42,025 nt of DNA, taken from NCBI GenBank assembly GCA_004557195.1, contig SFER01000001.1:1-42025 (forward strand). Reading direction: 5' to 3'. Both the position numbers and the translations under genes were made by a program. The notes below the pieces were generated by a model. It was not told the DNA's origin, made no database searches, and saw nothing but the letters and a program-made list of their open reading frames with translations. Source of the stretch: Bacteroidales bacterium. Lineage in GTDB: Bacteria; Bacteroidota; Bacteroidia; Bacteroidales; Muribaculaceae. The stretch's first letter is position 1. Each line of letters opens with the position of its first letter. Positions 8,980 to 17,730 of the stretch are shown here, one piece after another.

Positions 8980-11403
8980 ATGAGTCAAATTATTGGCAAT
9001 GGAAAACCGGTTGAAGAGGAAAATTCGTCGGTTTCCTTGAGTGATTTCTTTTCATTATGCCGCAAGTATTGGATGTATTGCGCCGCATCGGTTTTCGTGT
9101 GCTGTGTAATTGCGGTTTTGCTCGCAAAGTCGAGCCCATTATCTTATCAAGCCGAGGCACAAATCCTTATTAAAGGTGAGAAAGAGACCGGCGACCTTCC
9201 AACAGCCGCATTATTCTCCGATTTGGGAATCGCACAAAGCAGTTCGGGAGTAAACAATGAGATGATTATCATCAACTCTGTTACAATGCTCAAGCAGGCG
9301 ATTATCCGCATCAATGCCAACGTGTTGTACTATCATAAAGGATTGCTCCGCGAGGTGAACATCTACAAAGCATCCCCGATTAAACTCACACCCGCAAGCG
9401 ATATGGGTGAGAATAGTTTTTGGGTTGATATTGATGTAGTCGATGCCAATGAATATGAGTATCGCTTCCACTATGTAGATAAGGTGTCGAAAGACGAAGT
9501 GGAAACCGAATGGACACGCGCAAAATTTGCCGAAGTCGTTAAGGAAAAATATGATTTCATAGTAACAAAGACCGAGAAATTCAATCTTGAGAACGATATG
9601 CGCGACTTGAAGGTGGTTTATCGCGATCCCTTCTCGATGGCTAAATCGTTGTATCCGTCGCTTGCTGTCAACACCATCTCAAAGGAAACCAGCGTGTTGA
9701 AGATGACTATCAACACCGACAACTTCGAGATGACAAAAGACCTTCTCAACTCGCTTATCAGCACATATAACGATGACGTTATCAACGACAAGAACCGCGT
9801 GGCTCGCAATACCGAGAACTTTATCCGCGACCGTATTGCCTCGCTCGCCGTTGACCTTGACGGAATTGATGGCAAAATCGAGCAACTCAAGCGCACCAAT
9901 AAAATTCCCGATATCGCCACAGCCGCACAACAATATGTGGAAACCGGCGAGAAATATCTCGATAACCTCACACAAGTGGAGACACAGATTTCGCTTGTAA
10001 ACTATATCTACGAATTTATCAGCAAGGAGGAGAACAAATATGGCTTGATTCCCGAAAATATCGGCATTGCCGACCTCGGTATCCAAAATCAGATAACAGC
10101 CTACAATAAGGCAATCCTCGACTTGTCGAAATTGATGCCCGGAGCAGGCGACGAGAACCCCTATCTCAGAGAGCAAAAGGCAGTGTGCGACAACTTGCGC
10201 GGCAATGTAATCGCCTCAATCCAGACACTCCAACGCTCGTTGGGCATTAAGCGCTCGCAAGCACTTGCGCAAGCCAACATGATGGATTCGCGCATCTCGA
10301 GAGTGCCCGGACAAGAGAAGGAAATCAGCGATGTGCTCCGTCAACAACAAATCAAGAACTCGCTTTACCTGTATTTGCTTAACAAACGTGAGGAGAACGC
10401 CTTGCAGATGGCTATCACCGAGCCCAACGCCAAGGTGATTGAAGAAGCATTCGGCGAAGAAATTCCGGTAGCTCCACGCACTCTCAACTTCCTCATGATT
10501 GGATTCCTCCTCGGTCTCTTGATTCCGGCAGGAAGCATCTACGGCTACCTTTGGATTCAGTCGCTCAACACCACAATCCGTGTGCGTAGAGACATTGAAG
10601 ATCGCTCGGATATTCCGGTGCTCGGCGAGGTTCCGACACGCAAAGAGGGCAAAACAGCAAGAGATGCCGCCGATATTATTGCCGTAATCGACAACGGTAA
10701 GGATATCCTCACCGAGGCATTCCGCATCTTGCGTAGCAACCTCCGCTTCTTTGTCGATGAAAACGATGGCGAAAATGTAGGTGCAAAAGTAATACAGTTC
10801 ACTTCAACCACACCGGGTGAAGGTAAGAGCTTCTTTGCAGTGAACCTTGCTCTCTCTCTCGCATTCTCGGGCAAGCGCACATTGCTCATCGACCTCGACT
10901 TGAGAAAAGGCACACTCTCGAAAAACCTCGGATTGCGCCGCTACTCGGGTGTGAGCACATATCTCACCGATATCAAGTTGCGCGAGAACGATGTAATCGC
11001 AAAGACCGATTACAGCGAAAACCTCGACATCATACCCACCGGAGCTCTTCCTCCCAACGCTACCAATCTTCTTGCATCGAAGCGCTTTGAGGAATTTATC
11101 AACACCCTCCGCACTCAGTACGACTACATCCTCCTCGATACAGTGCCGTTGTCGGTAATCGCCGACCCGATTATCGTAAATCGTGTTGCCGACCTCTTGG
11201 TTTATGTGATTCGCAGCAACCATATCGACCGTCGCTACCTCCCCGAGGTGTCGAAAATCAAAGAGCGTAACAAGATTAAGAATCTTGCCTTTGTGCTCAA
11301 CGATGTAAGTTACGAAGACAAAGGTTATGCTAAGTACAGCCACGGCTATGGCTACGGCTATGGCATTGGTTACGATTTCGGTGATGAGAAAGACAAAGAT
11401 TAG
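8980..11403 (+). CDS. Polysaccharide co-polymerase / BY-type tyrosine autokinase
   Basis: This 807-residue membrane protein directs chain length and export of a capsular or extracellular polysaccharide. A Wzz domain lies between transmembrane segments at about residues 31-49 and 500-525, with a long coiled-coil periplasmic region ('LSKLMPGAGDENPYLREQKAV', 'SRVPGQEKEISDVLRQQQIKNSLYLYLLNKREE') characteristic of this family. The cytoplasmic half is a BY-kinase: Walker A 'TTPGEGKS' near 610-617, Walker A' 'LLIDLDLRKG' near 634-643, 'LDTVPLSVIADP' as Walker B, and a C-terminal tyrosine cluster (about ten Tyr between about 775 and 800) for autophosphorylation. Fusion of both halves in one chain is usual for Bacteroidetes. 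The downstream UDP-glucose dehydrogenase supports a role in uronic-acid-containing polysaccharide. Confidence 0.92.
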   Translation: MSQIIGNGKPVEEENSSVSLSDFFSLCRKYWMYCAASVFVCCVIAVLLAKSSPLSYQAEAQILIKGEKETGDLPTAALFSDLGIAQSSSGVNNEMIIINSVTMLKQAIIRINANVLYYHKGLLREVNIYKASPIKLTPASDMGENSFWVDIDVVDANEYEYRFHYVDKVSKDEVETEWTRAKFAEVVKEKYDFIVTKTEKFNLENDMRDLKVVYRDPFSMAKSLYPSLAVNTISKETSVLKMTINTDNFEMTKDLLNSLISTYNDDVINDKNRVARNTENFIRDRIASLAVDLDGIDGKIEQLKRTNKIPDIATAAQQYVETGEKYLDNLTQVETQISLVNYIYEFISKEENKYGLIPENIGIADLGIQNQITAYNKAILDLSKLMPGAGDENPYLREQKAVCDNLRGNVIASIQTLQRSLGIKRSQALAQANMMDSRISRVPGQEKEISDVLRQQQIKNSLYLYLLNKREENALQMAITEPNAKVIEEAFGEEIPVAPRTLNFLMIGFLLGLLIPAGSIYGYLWIQSLNTTIRVRRDIEDRSDIPVLGEVPTRKEGKTARDAADIIAVIDNGKDILTEAFRILRSNLRFFVDENDGENVGAKVIQFTSTTPGEGKSFFAVNLALSLAFSGKRTLLIDLDLRKGTLSKNLGLRRYSGVSTYLTDIKLRENDVIAKTDYSENLDIIPTGALPPNATNLLASKRFEEFINTLRTQYDYILLDTVPLSVIADPIIVNRVADLLVYVIRSNHIDRRYLPEVSKIKERNKIKNLAFVLNDVSYEDKGYAKYSHGYGYGYGIGYDFGDEKDKD

Positions 11404-11428
11404 TAACTCGATAGAAATTTGATATAAT

Positions 11429-11467
11429 GAGCAAGGCGAGCATTTATCGTTCACCTTGCTCTTTTTT
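11429..11467 (+). terminator. Intrinsic terminator between the BY-kinase gene and ugd
   Basis: GAGCAAGG (11429-11436) pairs with CCTTGCTC (11454-11461) and is followed by six T residues. It ends only 14 bp before the ugd start codon at 11482, leaving no room for a separate promoter in between. Confidence 0.75.
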
Positions 11468-11481
11468 GACAATATAAAACT

Positions 11482-12825
11482 ATGGACAGATTGAACATTG
11501 CTATCGTAGGCACAGGCTATGTGGGGCTTGTCTCCGGAGCCTGTTTTGCCGAAACCGGTGTAAATGTAACCTGTGTGGATATCAACAGGGACAAAATTAC
11601 CTCGCTCATCGACGGCATTATGCCCATCTATGAGCCCGGATTGCGTGAAATGGTGCTTCGCAACGTGAAGAATCGCCGCTTGTCGTTTACCACCGACCTT
11701 GCCTCGGTGCTCGACAAGGTGGATATCGTATTCAGCGCGGTAGGCACACCCGCCGACGAAGATGGCAGTGCCGATTTGAAATATGTGCTCGAAGTTGCTC
11801 GCACTATAGGCGCCAACATGAGCAAATATCTACTCGTAGTTACCAAAAGCACAGTGCCTGTGGGCACCTCGGTGAAGGTGGAGAACGCCATCAGAGCCGA
11901 GTTGCAACGCCGTGGAGTAGATATCCCCTTTGATGTGGCATCCAATCCCGAGTTTCTCAAGGAAGGGGCTGCAATCAAAGATTTCATGAGCCCCGATCGA
12001 GTGGTGGTGGGCACAAACTCCGACCGCGCACGCGAACTCATGGAACGGCTCTACAAGCCTTTTATGCTCAATAGTTTCAGAGTCCTTTTTATGGATGTCG
12101 CATCAGCCGAAATGACCAAATATGCCGCCAACGCAATGCTCGCCACACGCATCAGTTTTATGAACGAGATAGCCAACTTGTGCGAGAAAGTGGGGGCTGA
12201 TGTCGCACAAGTGAGAAAGGGAATCGCCTCCGACCCTCGAATCGGGAGCAAATTCCTCTATCCCGGTTGCGGATATGGCGGCTCATGCTTCCCAAAGGAT
12301 GTCAAAGCGCTCATTTTCACTGCGAAGGAGAACGATTGCGCAATCGACCTCGTGGAGGCGGTGGAGCGCGTCAACGACAGGCAAAAACAGATACTGTTCC
12401 GCAAGACCATCGACCATTTTGGTTCGCCGGAAGCCTTGAAAGGGAAAACCGTGGCAGTGTGGGGGCTTTCGTTCAAACCCGAGACCGACGACATGCGCGA
12501 GGCTCCGGCTCTCATCTACATTCGCGCACTGCTCGATGCCGGGTGCATCGTGAAAGCCTACGACCCTATTGCGATGCCCGAGGCAAAACGCCGTCTCGGC
12601 GATGCTGTTACCTACAGCCTCGACATGTATGACGCCGTGCTCGATGCCGACCTCCTCGCTGTGGTTACCGAATGGAAAGAATTTCGTGTGCCGGCGTGGG
12701 GCGTGGTGGCAAAGGCGATGCGAGGCAATGGTGTAATCGACGGCAGAAACATCTACGACGCCGAAGAATTGCGCGAAAACAACCTCGTGTGCCACTCGAT
12801 AGGGCGACGCACCACTTATTTTTAG
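11482..12825 (+). CDS. ugd: UDP-glucose 6-dehydrogenase
   Basis: The 447-residue enzyme oxidises UDP-glucose to UDP-glucuronate with two NAD+, supplying uronic acid for surface polysaccharide. The N-terminal Rossmann fold has 'IAIVGTGYVGL' (residues 6-16). 'STVPVGT' and 'NPEFLKEG' mark the substrate pocket, and 'GCGYGGSCFPKD' contains the catalytic Cys269. 'WGLSFKPETDDMREAP' marks the C-terminal UDP-binding domain. Length is normal for the family. It follows the BY-kinase gene, separated by a terminator hairpin, and precedes metH by 21 bp. The position next to a polysaccharide co-polymerase supports an exopolysaccharide role, and the terminator suggests expression by read-through. Confidence 0.95.
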   Translation: MDRLNIAIVGTGYVGLVSGACFAETGVNVTCVDINRDKITSLIDGIMPIYEPGLREMVLRNVKNRRLSFTTDLASVLDKVDIVFSAVGTPADEDGSADLKYVLEVARTIGANMSKYLLVVTKSTVPVGTSVKVENAIRAELQRRGVDIPFDVASNPEFLKEGAAIKDFMSPDRVVVGTNSDRARELMERLYKPFMLNSFRVLFMDVASAEMTKYAANAMLATRISFMNEIANLCEKVGADVAQVRKGIASDPRIGSKFLYPGCGYGGSCFPKDVKALIFTAKENDCAIDLVEAVERVNDRQKQILFRKTIDHFGSPEALKGKTVAVWGLSFKPETDDMREAPALIYIRALLDAGCIVKAYDPIAMPEAKRRLGDAVTYSLDMYDAVLDADLLAVVTEWKEFRVPAWGVVAKAMRGNGVIDGRNIYDAEELRENNLVCHSIGRRTTYF

Positions 12826-12846
12826 CAACAAATCCACAATCTACTT

Positions 12847-15800
12847 ATGTCTATAAAAACAGAATTTGTCGATGCCTTGTCGAGTCGGGTATTGATGCTC
12901 GACGGCGCGATGGGCACCATGATACAGCGTGCAGGGCTCTCGGAGGAGCAGTTTCGCGGCTCCCGTTTCGCTTCTCATCATTGCAACCTTGCAGGGTGCA
13001 ATGACTTGCTTGCGCTCACTGCACCCGATGTGATAGAGGCAATCCACAGAGAGTATCTTGCCGCCGGAGCCGATGTGGTTGAAACCGACTCGTTTAACGC
13101 CAACGGCATTTCGCTTGCCGACTACTCGCTGCAGGACTATGCCTATGAAATCAACCTTGCCGCCGCTACCGTGGCGCGCCGGGCTGCCGACAGCTTCTCA
13201 ACTCCCGGCAGACGCCGCTATGTGGCAGGCAGTGTGGGACTTTCAAATCGTTCGCTCTCTATTTCTCCCGATATCGAGAACCCCGCAGCGCGAGCCACCG
13301 ATTGGGACACCATGGTGGAGGCGTATCGCCCACAGTTCCGCGGACTTATCGATGGCGGAGTGGATTTTATTCTAATTGAAACCATATTCGACACCCTTAA
13401 CGCCAAGGCGATTGCCGCCACAGCACGCGAAGTGATGGCGGAGAAGGGGGTGGAATTGCCTATACTCTTCTCTATCACTCTCACCGAGAGCGGTCGAGTG
13501 CTTTCGGGGCAGACAATAGAGGCGTTTATCGCATCGGTGGAGCATTTCCGTCCTGCGGCAATTGGTCTCAACTGCGGTTTCGGGGCGTCTTCGATGCTCG
13601 CTCACTACAGGCGTCTCGCCGAGTGCGCTCCATGTCCGGTTTTCCTCTATCCTAATGCCGGATTGCCAAACGAAATGGGGCAATATGATGAGACTCCCGA
13701 GAAAATGGTCGCCGACCTCGAGCAAATTCTCAAGGATGGCTCGCTGAATATGATAGGAGGGTGCTGTGGCACTACTCCGCAACACATCGCCATGATTGCC
13801 GAGCGCGTGCGCGGGCTTAAGCCTCGTGTGCCGCAACCTGCCGCCGAGCGACTCTCCCTCAGCGGACTTGAAATGGTGGAGATAGTCCCCGAGCGCAATT
13901 TTGTGAATATCGGTGAGCGGTGCAATGTAGCCGGCAGCCGCAAATTCCTGCGTTTAATCAACGAAAAACAATACGAGGAGGCTGCGACAATAGCGCGCGG
14001 ACAGGTGGAGAACGGAGCGCAAATAATCGACATCAATGTGGATGACGCGATGCTCGACTCGGTTGCCGAAATGAGCAATTTCCTGCGACTTATCTCCTCC
14101 GACCCCGACATCGCACGCGTGCCTTTTATGATAGACTCCAGCGACTGGAACGTGATAACAACCGCACTCAAAACCGTGCAGGGCAAACCGATTGTCAATT
14201 CCATAAGTCTGAAGGATGGCGAGGCTGAATTTTGCCGCAAGGCGGCTTATATCCGCAACATGGGTGCCGCCGTGGTGGTGATGGCATTTGACGAGGAGGG
14301 ACAGGCGGTTACTTTCAAGCGCAAAATCGACATCTGCGCCCGTGCCTATTCGCTTCTTGTAGAAAAAGTGCATTTCCCGGCTACCGATATAATTTTCGAC
14401 CCCAATATACTCGCTGTGGCTACCGGCATTGCCGAGCACAACCGCTACGGAATTGATTTCCTCGACGCTTTGTCGTGGATTAAGTCCAATCTGCCGCACG
14501 CCAAGGTGAGCGGCGGACTCAGCAATCTCTCTTTCTCGTTCCGAGGCAACAATTATGTGCGCGCCGCCATTCACTCGGTATTTCTCTACCACGCTGTGGC
14601 GAGAGGGATGGATATGGCTATTGTCAATGCCGGCGCGATACCTTCCTATGATGACATTCCGGAGAATCTGCGCTCTGCGATAGAGGATGTACTTCTCGAC
14701 AGCGACAGCGATGCCCCCGAGCGGCTGATACAAATCGCCGGGGAGATGAAAGAGGGTGGCGCCGAGGTGCAAACCGAGTGTGCCGACACATCTTCGCTCC
14801 CGGTGGACAAGCGCATCGCCGAAGCATTGCTAAAGGGTAGGGAAGAGGATATCCCTGAGCTCCTGCAACTGCTGATTGACGAGGGCAAGTCGCCTATGGA
14901 AATCATCGATGGCGCCTTTATGGACGGAATGAACCGCGTGGGAGTGCTTTTCGGCGAAGGCAAACTCTTCTTGCCGCAGGTGGTGAAGAGTGCGCGTGCC
15001 ATGAAGCACGCCGTAGATTGGCTCAAGCCGTATATGCCGGAAGCCGATTCCGACAATTCGTCGCGCGCCACTGTGGTAATTGCCACGGTGAAAGGCGATG
15101 TGCATGATATCGGGAAAAACATTGTGGCTGTGGTGTTGCGTTGCAATGGATTCAACGTAATTGACCTCGGCACGATGGTCCCGCTCGAAACAATTCTCGA
15201 TGCCGCTCGCACGCACAATGCCGACATCATCGCATTGAGCGGACTTATCACTCCGTCGCTCGAGGAGATGAGGCGCGTTGCGGCTGCGATGCAGCAAGCC
15301 GGAATGACCATTCCGCTGATGATAGGCGGGGCTACCACTTCCGCGCTCCACACAGCCGTGAAGATTGCACCGGAATACAGTGGTGTGGTGGCTTACACCC
15401 GCGATGCCGCCGAAATGCCTTCGGTGGCACACCGTCTTCTCTCCGATGCAGCCTATGTCGCCTCTCTGAAGGAGTCGCAAGAGGCTCTGCGCCGTAACTA
15501 TGAGGCGAAGAAAAACCTTGTGCCGCTTGTCGAGGCTCGTAGCCGTGCCGCTCGCATCGATTGGAGTGGATATGTGGCTCCTGTGCCGTTGATGGGGAAT
15601 GTAGATGACCTCCGTCTCACTGTCGATGAGGTGGTGCCGTATATCAACTGGGTGCCGTTCTTCGCCTTGTGGCAGATTCCGGCATCGCTTGCCCGGGTTG
15701 CCACAATCGGTGGTTGCGACCACTGCAGGGCGCAATGGCTTGCGTCGGTGCCTACTGCCGATGTGAATAAGGCGGCTCAGGCAATGCAACTCTACAAAGA

Positions 15801-16482
15801 TGCCCTGCGTGTAATCCGATTCTTTGCCCACAATGCCAACGATAGCATCACCGCCCGTGTGCGCTTCTTCGATGCCCACGCCGATGGCGATGATATCCTG
15901 GTAGGGGAGAAGCGGCTGCCGATGCTCCGCTCGCAGGCCTCCGATGGCTCTTTCCGCTCGCTCGCCGACTATGTGTCGCCCACAGCGGATAAGATAGCCG
16001 CATTTGCCGTAACCGCCGGTAGCGGAATCGAGAGTGCCATCAATCGAAAGAAAGAAATGAACGATGAATATGAGGCGCTGCTCTATCAGGCAGTGAGCGA
16101 CCGCCTTGTCGAGGCTGCTGCAGAGTGTTTCCATCGCCGAGTGCGCACCGCAATTTGGGGATATGCCCCCGATGAAGCGGAGCCTGAGACCACACTGCTC
16201 CGCAACGACTACAGTGGCATCCGTCCCGCTGTCGGCTATCCCTCGTTGCCCGACCAATCGCTAATTTTCGACCTCGATTCGCTTCTCGACCTCGCCTCGA
16301 TAGGAATATCTTTGAGCGAAAACGGAGCTATGACACCCCTGTCGAGCATCTGCGGACTAATGATTTCTCACCCTCAAAGCGCCTACTTCTATATAGGAAC
16401 AATAGGCGACGACCAGCGTGAGGATTATGCCGATCGTCGCAATGTGTCGTTGGAAACGTTGTCGCGTTTCCTTCCGCTTTAA
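12847..16482 (+). CDS. metH: Cobalamin-dependent methionine synthase
   Basis: This 1211-residue enzyme transfers a methyl group from methyltetrahydrofolate to homocysteine through B12. All modules are present in order: homocysteine-binding domain with zinc ligands Cys243 ('LNCGFG') and Cys306/Cys307 ('GGCCGTTP'); folate-binding domain (about 345-610, 'VNIGERCNVAGS', 'DINVDDAMLD'); B12 cap and B12-binding domain with 'GDVHDIGKN' (His753 as lower cobalt ligand) and 'GGATTS'; and the SAM-dependent reactivation domain with 'GIRPAVGYPSLPDQ'. No residue appears to be missing. The start is 21 bp after ugd, so no independent leader (for instance a cobalamin riboswitch) precedes it. It converges on the nitroreductase gene with a 4-bp gap. 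Confidence 0.97.
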   Translation: MSIKTEFVDALSSRVLMLDGAMGTMIQRAGLSEEQFRGSRFASHHCNLAGCNDLLALTAPDVIEAIHREYLAAGADVVETDSFNANGISLADYSLQDYAYEINLAAATVARRAADSFSTPGRRRYVAGSVGLSNRSLSISPDIENPAARATDWDTMVEAYRPQFRGLIDGGVDFILIETIFDTLNAKAIAATAREVMAEKGVELPILFSITLTESGRVLSGQTIEAFIASVEHFRPAAIGLNCGFGASSMLAHYRRLAECAPCPVFLYPNAGLPNEMGQYDETPEKMVADLEQILKDGSLNMIGGCCGTTPQHIAMIAERVRGLKPRVPQPAAERLSLSGLEMVEIVPERNFVNIGERCNVAGSRKFLRLINEKQYEEAATIARGQVENGAQIIDINVDDAMLDSVAEMSNFLRLISSDPDIARVPFMIDSSDWNVITTALKTVQGKPIVNSISLKDGEAEFCRKAAYIRNMGAAVVVMAFDEEGQAVTFKRKIDICARAYSLLVEKVHFPATDIIFDPNILAVATGIAEHNRYGIDFLDALSWIKSNLPHAKVSGGLSNLSFSFRGNNYVRAAIHSVFLYHAVARGMDMAIVNAGAIPSYDDIPENLRSAIEDVLLDSDSDAPERLIQIAGEMKEGGAEVQTECADTSSLPVDKRIAEALLKGREEDIPELLQLLIDEGKSPMEIIDGAFMDGMNRVGVLFGEGKLFLPQVVKSARAMKHAVDWLKPYMPEADSDNSSRATVVIATVKGDVHDIGKNIVAVVLRCNGFNVIDLGTMVPLETILDAARTHNADIIALSGLITPSLEEMRRVAAAMQQAGMTIPLMIGGATTSALHTAVKIAPEYSGVVAYTRDAAEMPSVAHRLLSDAAYVASLKESQEALRRNYEAKKNLVPLVEARSRAARIDWSGYVAPVPLMGNVDDLRLTVDEVVPYINWVPFFALWQIPASLARVATIGGCDHCRAQWLASVPTADVNKAAQAMQLYKDALRVIRFFAHNANDSITARVRFFDAHADGDDILVGEKRLPMLRSQASDGSFRSLADYVSPTADKIAAFAVTAGSGIESAINRKKEMNDEYEALLYQAVSDRLVEAAAECFHRRVRTAIWGYAPDEAEPETTLLRNDYSGIRPAVGYPSLPDQSLIFDLDSLLDLASIGISLSENGAMTPLSSICGLMISHPQSAYFYIGTIGDDQREDYADRRNVSLETLSRFLPL

Positions 16483-16486
16483 GCCG

Positions 16487-17104
16487 TTAATTCCAGCCGT
16501 CGTAGTGGATGTTCTCCGGCTTCCACTTGTCTTTTATGTTCTTCTCCTCGGCAGGATATCCCACCGGGATGAGGCAGAGAGGAATGATGTTCTTGGGCGC
16601 GTTGAGGATGTTGGAAACCACATTGGCTCGCTCCATGTTGGGGTAGATTCCGGTCCACACAGCCCCAAGTCCGAGGCTGTTCACCGCAAGCAGGATATTC
16701 TCAGTTGCAGCCGAAGCATCTTGAATCCAGAAATCACGAGCCACACCCTCGAGAGCCTTGTCCATATCGCCGCACACCACGATGGCAAACGAGGCATTGG
16801 CAGTCATCTTGGCATTGGGAAGGCTGTCGGCGAGTTCCTTGAGCAATTCAGGCTTCTTAATCACCACAAAAGCCCAAGGCTGCTTGTTCACGGCAGTGGG
16901 AGCAGCCATCCCGGCGCGTAAAATCTTTTCGATTATCTCGTCGGGCACAGTGCGCTCGGAGTCGTAGGCTCTAACGCTGCAGCGAGTCATTATGTTGTCG
17001 TAGGCAGCGTTGCCTTGCGGCTCCTCGGTATTGGCAACCTTGAAAATCAGCACTCCGGCAAGAACAGCTAGAATCACATTTAGTACAATAGATGTTTTTT
17101 TCAT
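16487..17104 (-). CDS. Membrane-anchored nitroreductase family protein
   Basis: The 205-residue flavoprotein-type reductase starts with a hydrophobic segment (residues about 6-22, 'IVLNVILAVLAGVLIFKV') not usual in soluble nitroreductases, then carries the family core: 'RCSVRAYDSERTVPDEIIEKILRAG' for FMN phosphate binding, 'AAPTAVNKQPWAFVVI', and 'GLGAVWTGIYPN'. It probably uses FMN and NAD(P)H to reduce an unidentified substrate and would be tethered to the inner membrane or exported as an uncleaved signal-anchor protein. It ends 4 bp from metH on the other strand; no terminator is visible between them. Confidence 0.88.
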   Translation of the reverse strand: MKKTSIVLNVILAVLAGVLIFKVANTEEPQGNAAYDNIMTRCSVRAYDSERTVPDEIIEKILRAGMAAPTAVNKQPWAFVVIKKPELLKELADSLPNAKMTANASFAIVVCGDMDKALEGVARDFWIQDASAATENILLAVNSLGLGAVWTGIYPNMERANVVSNILNAPKNIIPLCLIPVGYPAEEKNIKDKWKPENIHYDGWN

Positions 17105-17138
17105 ATAAATACAAATTAGAGGGGTTGAATTTCAATGG

Positions 17139-17146
17139 CAAAAATA
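17139..17146 (-). promoter_or_regulatory. -7 element of the nitroreductase gene
   Basis: On the minus strand 17146-17139 reads TATTTTTG, 34 bp before the start codon. No TTTG is present at the proper -33 distance. Confidence 0.5.
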
Positions 17147-17360
17147 CAAAAACAACTCGAACAATGCATATTGTGAGGGTGTATTTTTACCACTTTTTAA
17201 TACAATGCAGAGCACGGTGGCTATGTTTTATTTTACTAAAAAATAGGTCTATTTGTAGGATTTATTAACAAAAATGCTAATGTGCGGGGCGTATATAGTT
17301 AAATTTTGCTAATTACGGAAATTTTTCTTGGATTATTTTTTTTGTTTTACAAATAATGCA

Positions 17361-17368
17361 TACCTTTG
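17361..17368 (+). promoter_or_regulatory. -7 element of a candidate short transcript
   Basis: TACCTTTG matches the -7 box. The nearest TTTG (17341-17344) is 16 bp away, shorter than the usual 19-21, so the promoter is plausible but not ideal. Confidence 0.5.
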
Positions 17369-17449
17369 CAGTGTTGTTAAGAACGTATATGTATATTTTG
17401 CTTGTGGATAGGATCAAACAGAAATTCATCCATAAACTTATTAGAAAAA

Positions 17450-17566
17450 ATGAATGCTACGTTTATGATGGAGCTTCATTCCACCGGCGAAGTTTGTACG
17501 CAAGTAACAACTTTAGTTGGTTTGTTGATGTACATAAACATAAGATATAGATTTAGTATTAAATAG
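17450..17566 (+). CDS. Candidate small protein of 38 residues
   Basis: The ATG at 17450 follows an A-rich stretch (TTAGAAAAAA), the sort of leader used in Bacteroidetes, and the frame runs to TAG at 17564-17566. The product starts MNATFMMELHS, has one hydrophobic stretch in the middle ('VTTLVGLLMYI') and a basic tail (RYRFSIK), so it could be a small membrane-associated peptide. It fits entirely between a promoter-like element and a terminator. The alternative is that the transcript is non-coding. No homologue is recognised. Confidence 0.35.
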   Translation: MNATFMMELHSTGEVCTQVTTLVGLLMYINIRYRFSIK

Positions 17567-17598
17567 TTGTTTTATAGATAATTGTGTATTTAAAGATT

Positions 17599-17627
17599 GG
17601 GATAGTCGTGAGACTGTCCCCTTTTTT
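17599..17627 (+). terminator. Intrinsic terminator of the short transcript
   Basis: GGGATAGTC (17599-17607) and GACTGTCCC (17612-17620) form a 9-bp stem with one G-U wobble, GTGA tetraloop, followed by CTTTTTT. Confidence 0.85.
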
Positions 17628-17634
17628 ATTGTCA

Positions 17635-17654
17635 AATAAAAAAGGCTGCGCCTT
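17635..17654 (-). terminator. Terminator of the DUF4923 gene
   Basis: On the minus strand a 5-bp stem (AAGGC/GCCTT, 17654-17642) is followed by a T-rich run (17641-17635). It is small but placed 77 bp after the stop codon at 17731 and facing the plus-strand terminator. Confidence 0.5.
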
Positions 17655-17730
17655 GGGGTGTAGCATTCTGTAGAGATTGTGTTCCTAAACTTTATTTGGC
17701 TTCGAGTTCAAAGCCGGAGTACATTCCTTT

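Larger units (their letters stand above)
17375..17627 (+). ncRNA. Candidate short transcript of about 250 nt
   Basis: A -7 element at 17361-17368 and a strong intrinsic terminator at 17599-17627 bracket a stand-alone unit in the 626-bp gap between two minus-strand genes. Its start is estimated from the -7 position. The unit holds a 38-codon ORF (17450-17566), so it may be a small mRNA or a regulatory RNA. No known RNA family could be recognised. Confidence 0.45.

Noticed and set aside
12826..12846. Cobalamin riboswitch before metH
   Set aside because: Only 21 bp separate ugd and metH, too short for such an element.
14830..16257. 475-codon open frame antisense to metH
   Set aside because: Fully inside metH, which has all its motifs; the antisense product resembles nothing.
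17356..17550. 64-codon frame in the gap between the nitroreductase and DUF4923 genes
   Set aside because: Its start lies before the -7 box; the shorter 38-codon ORF in another frame suits the transcript better.
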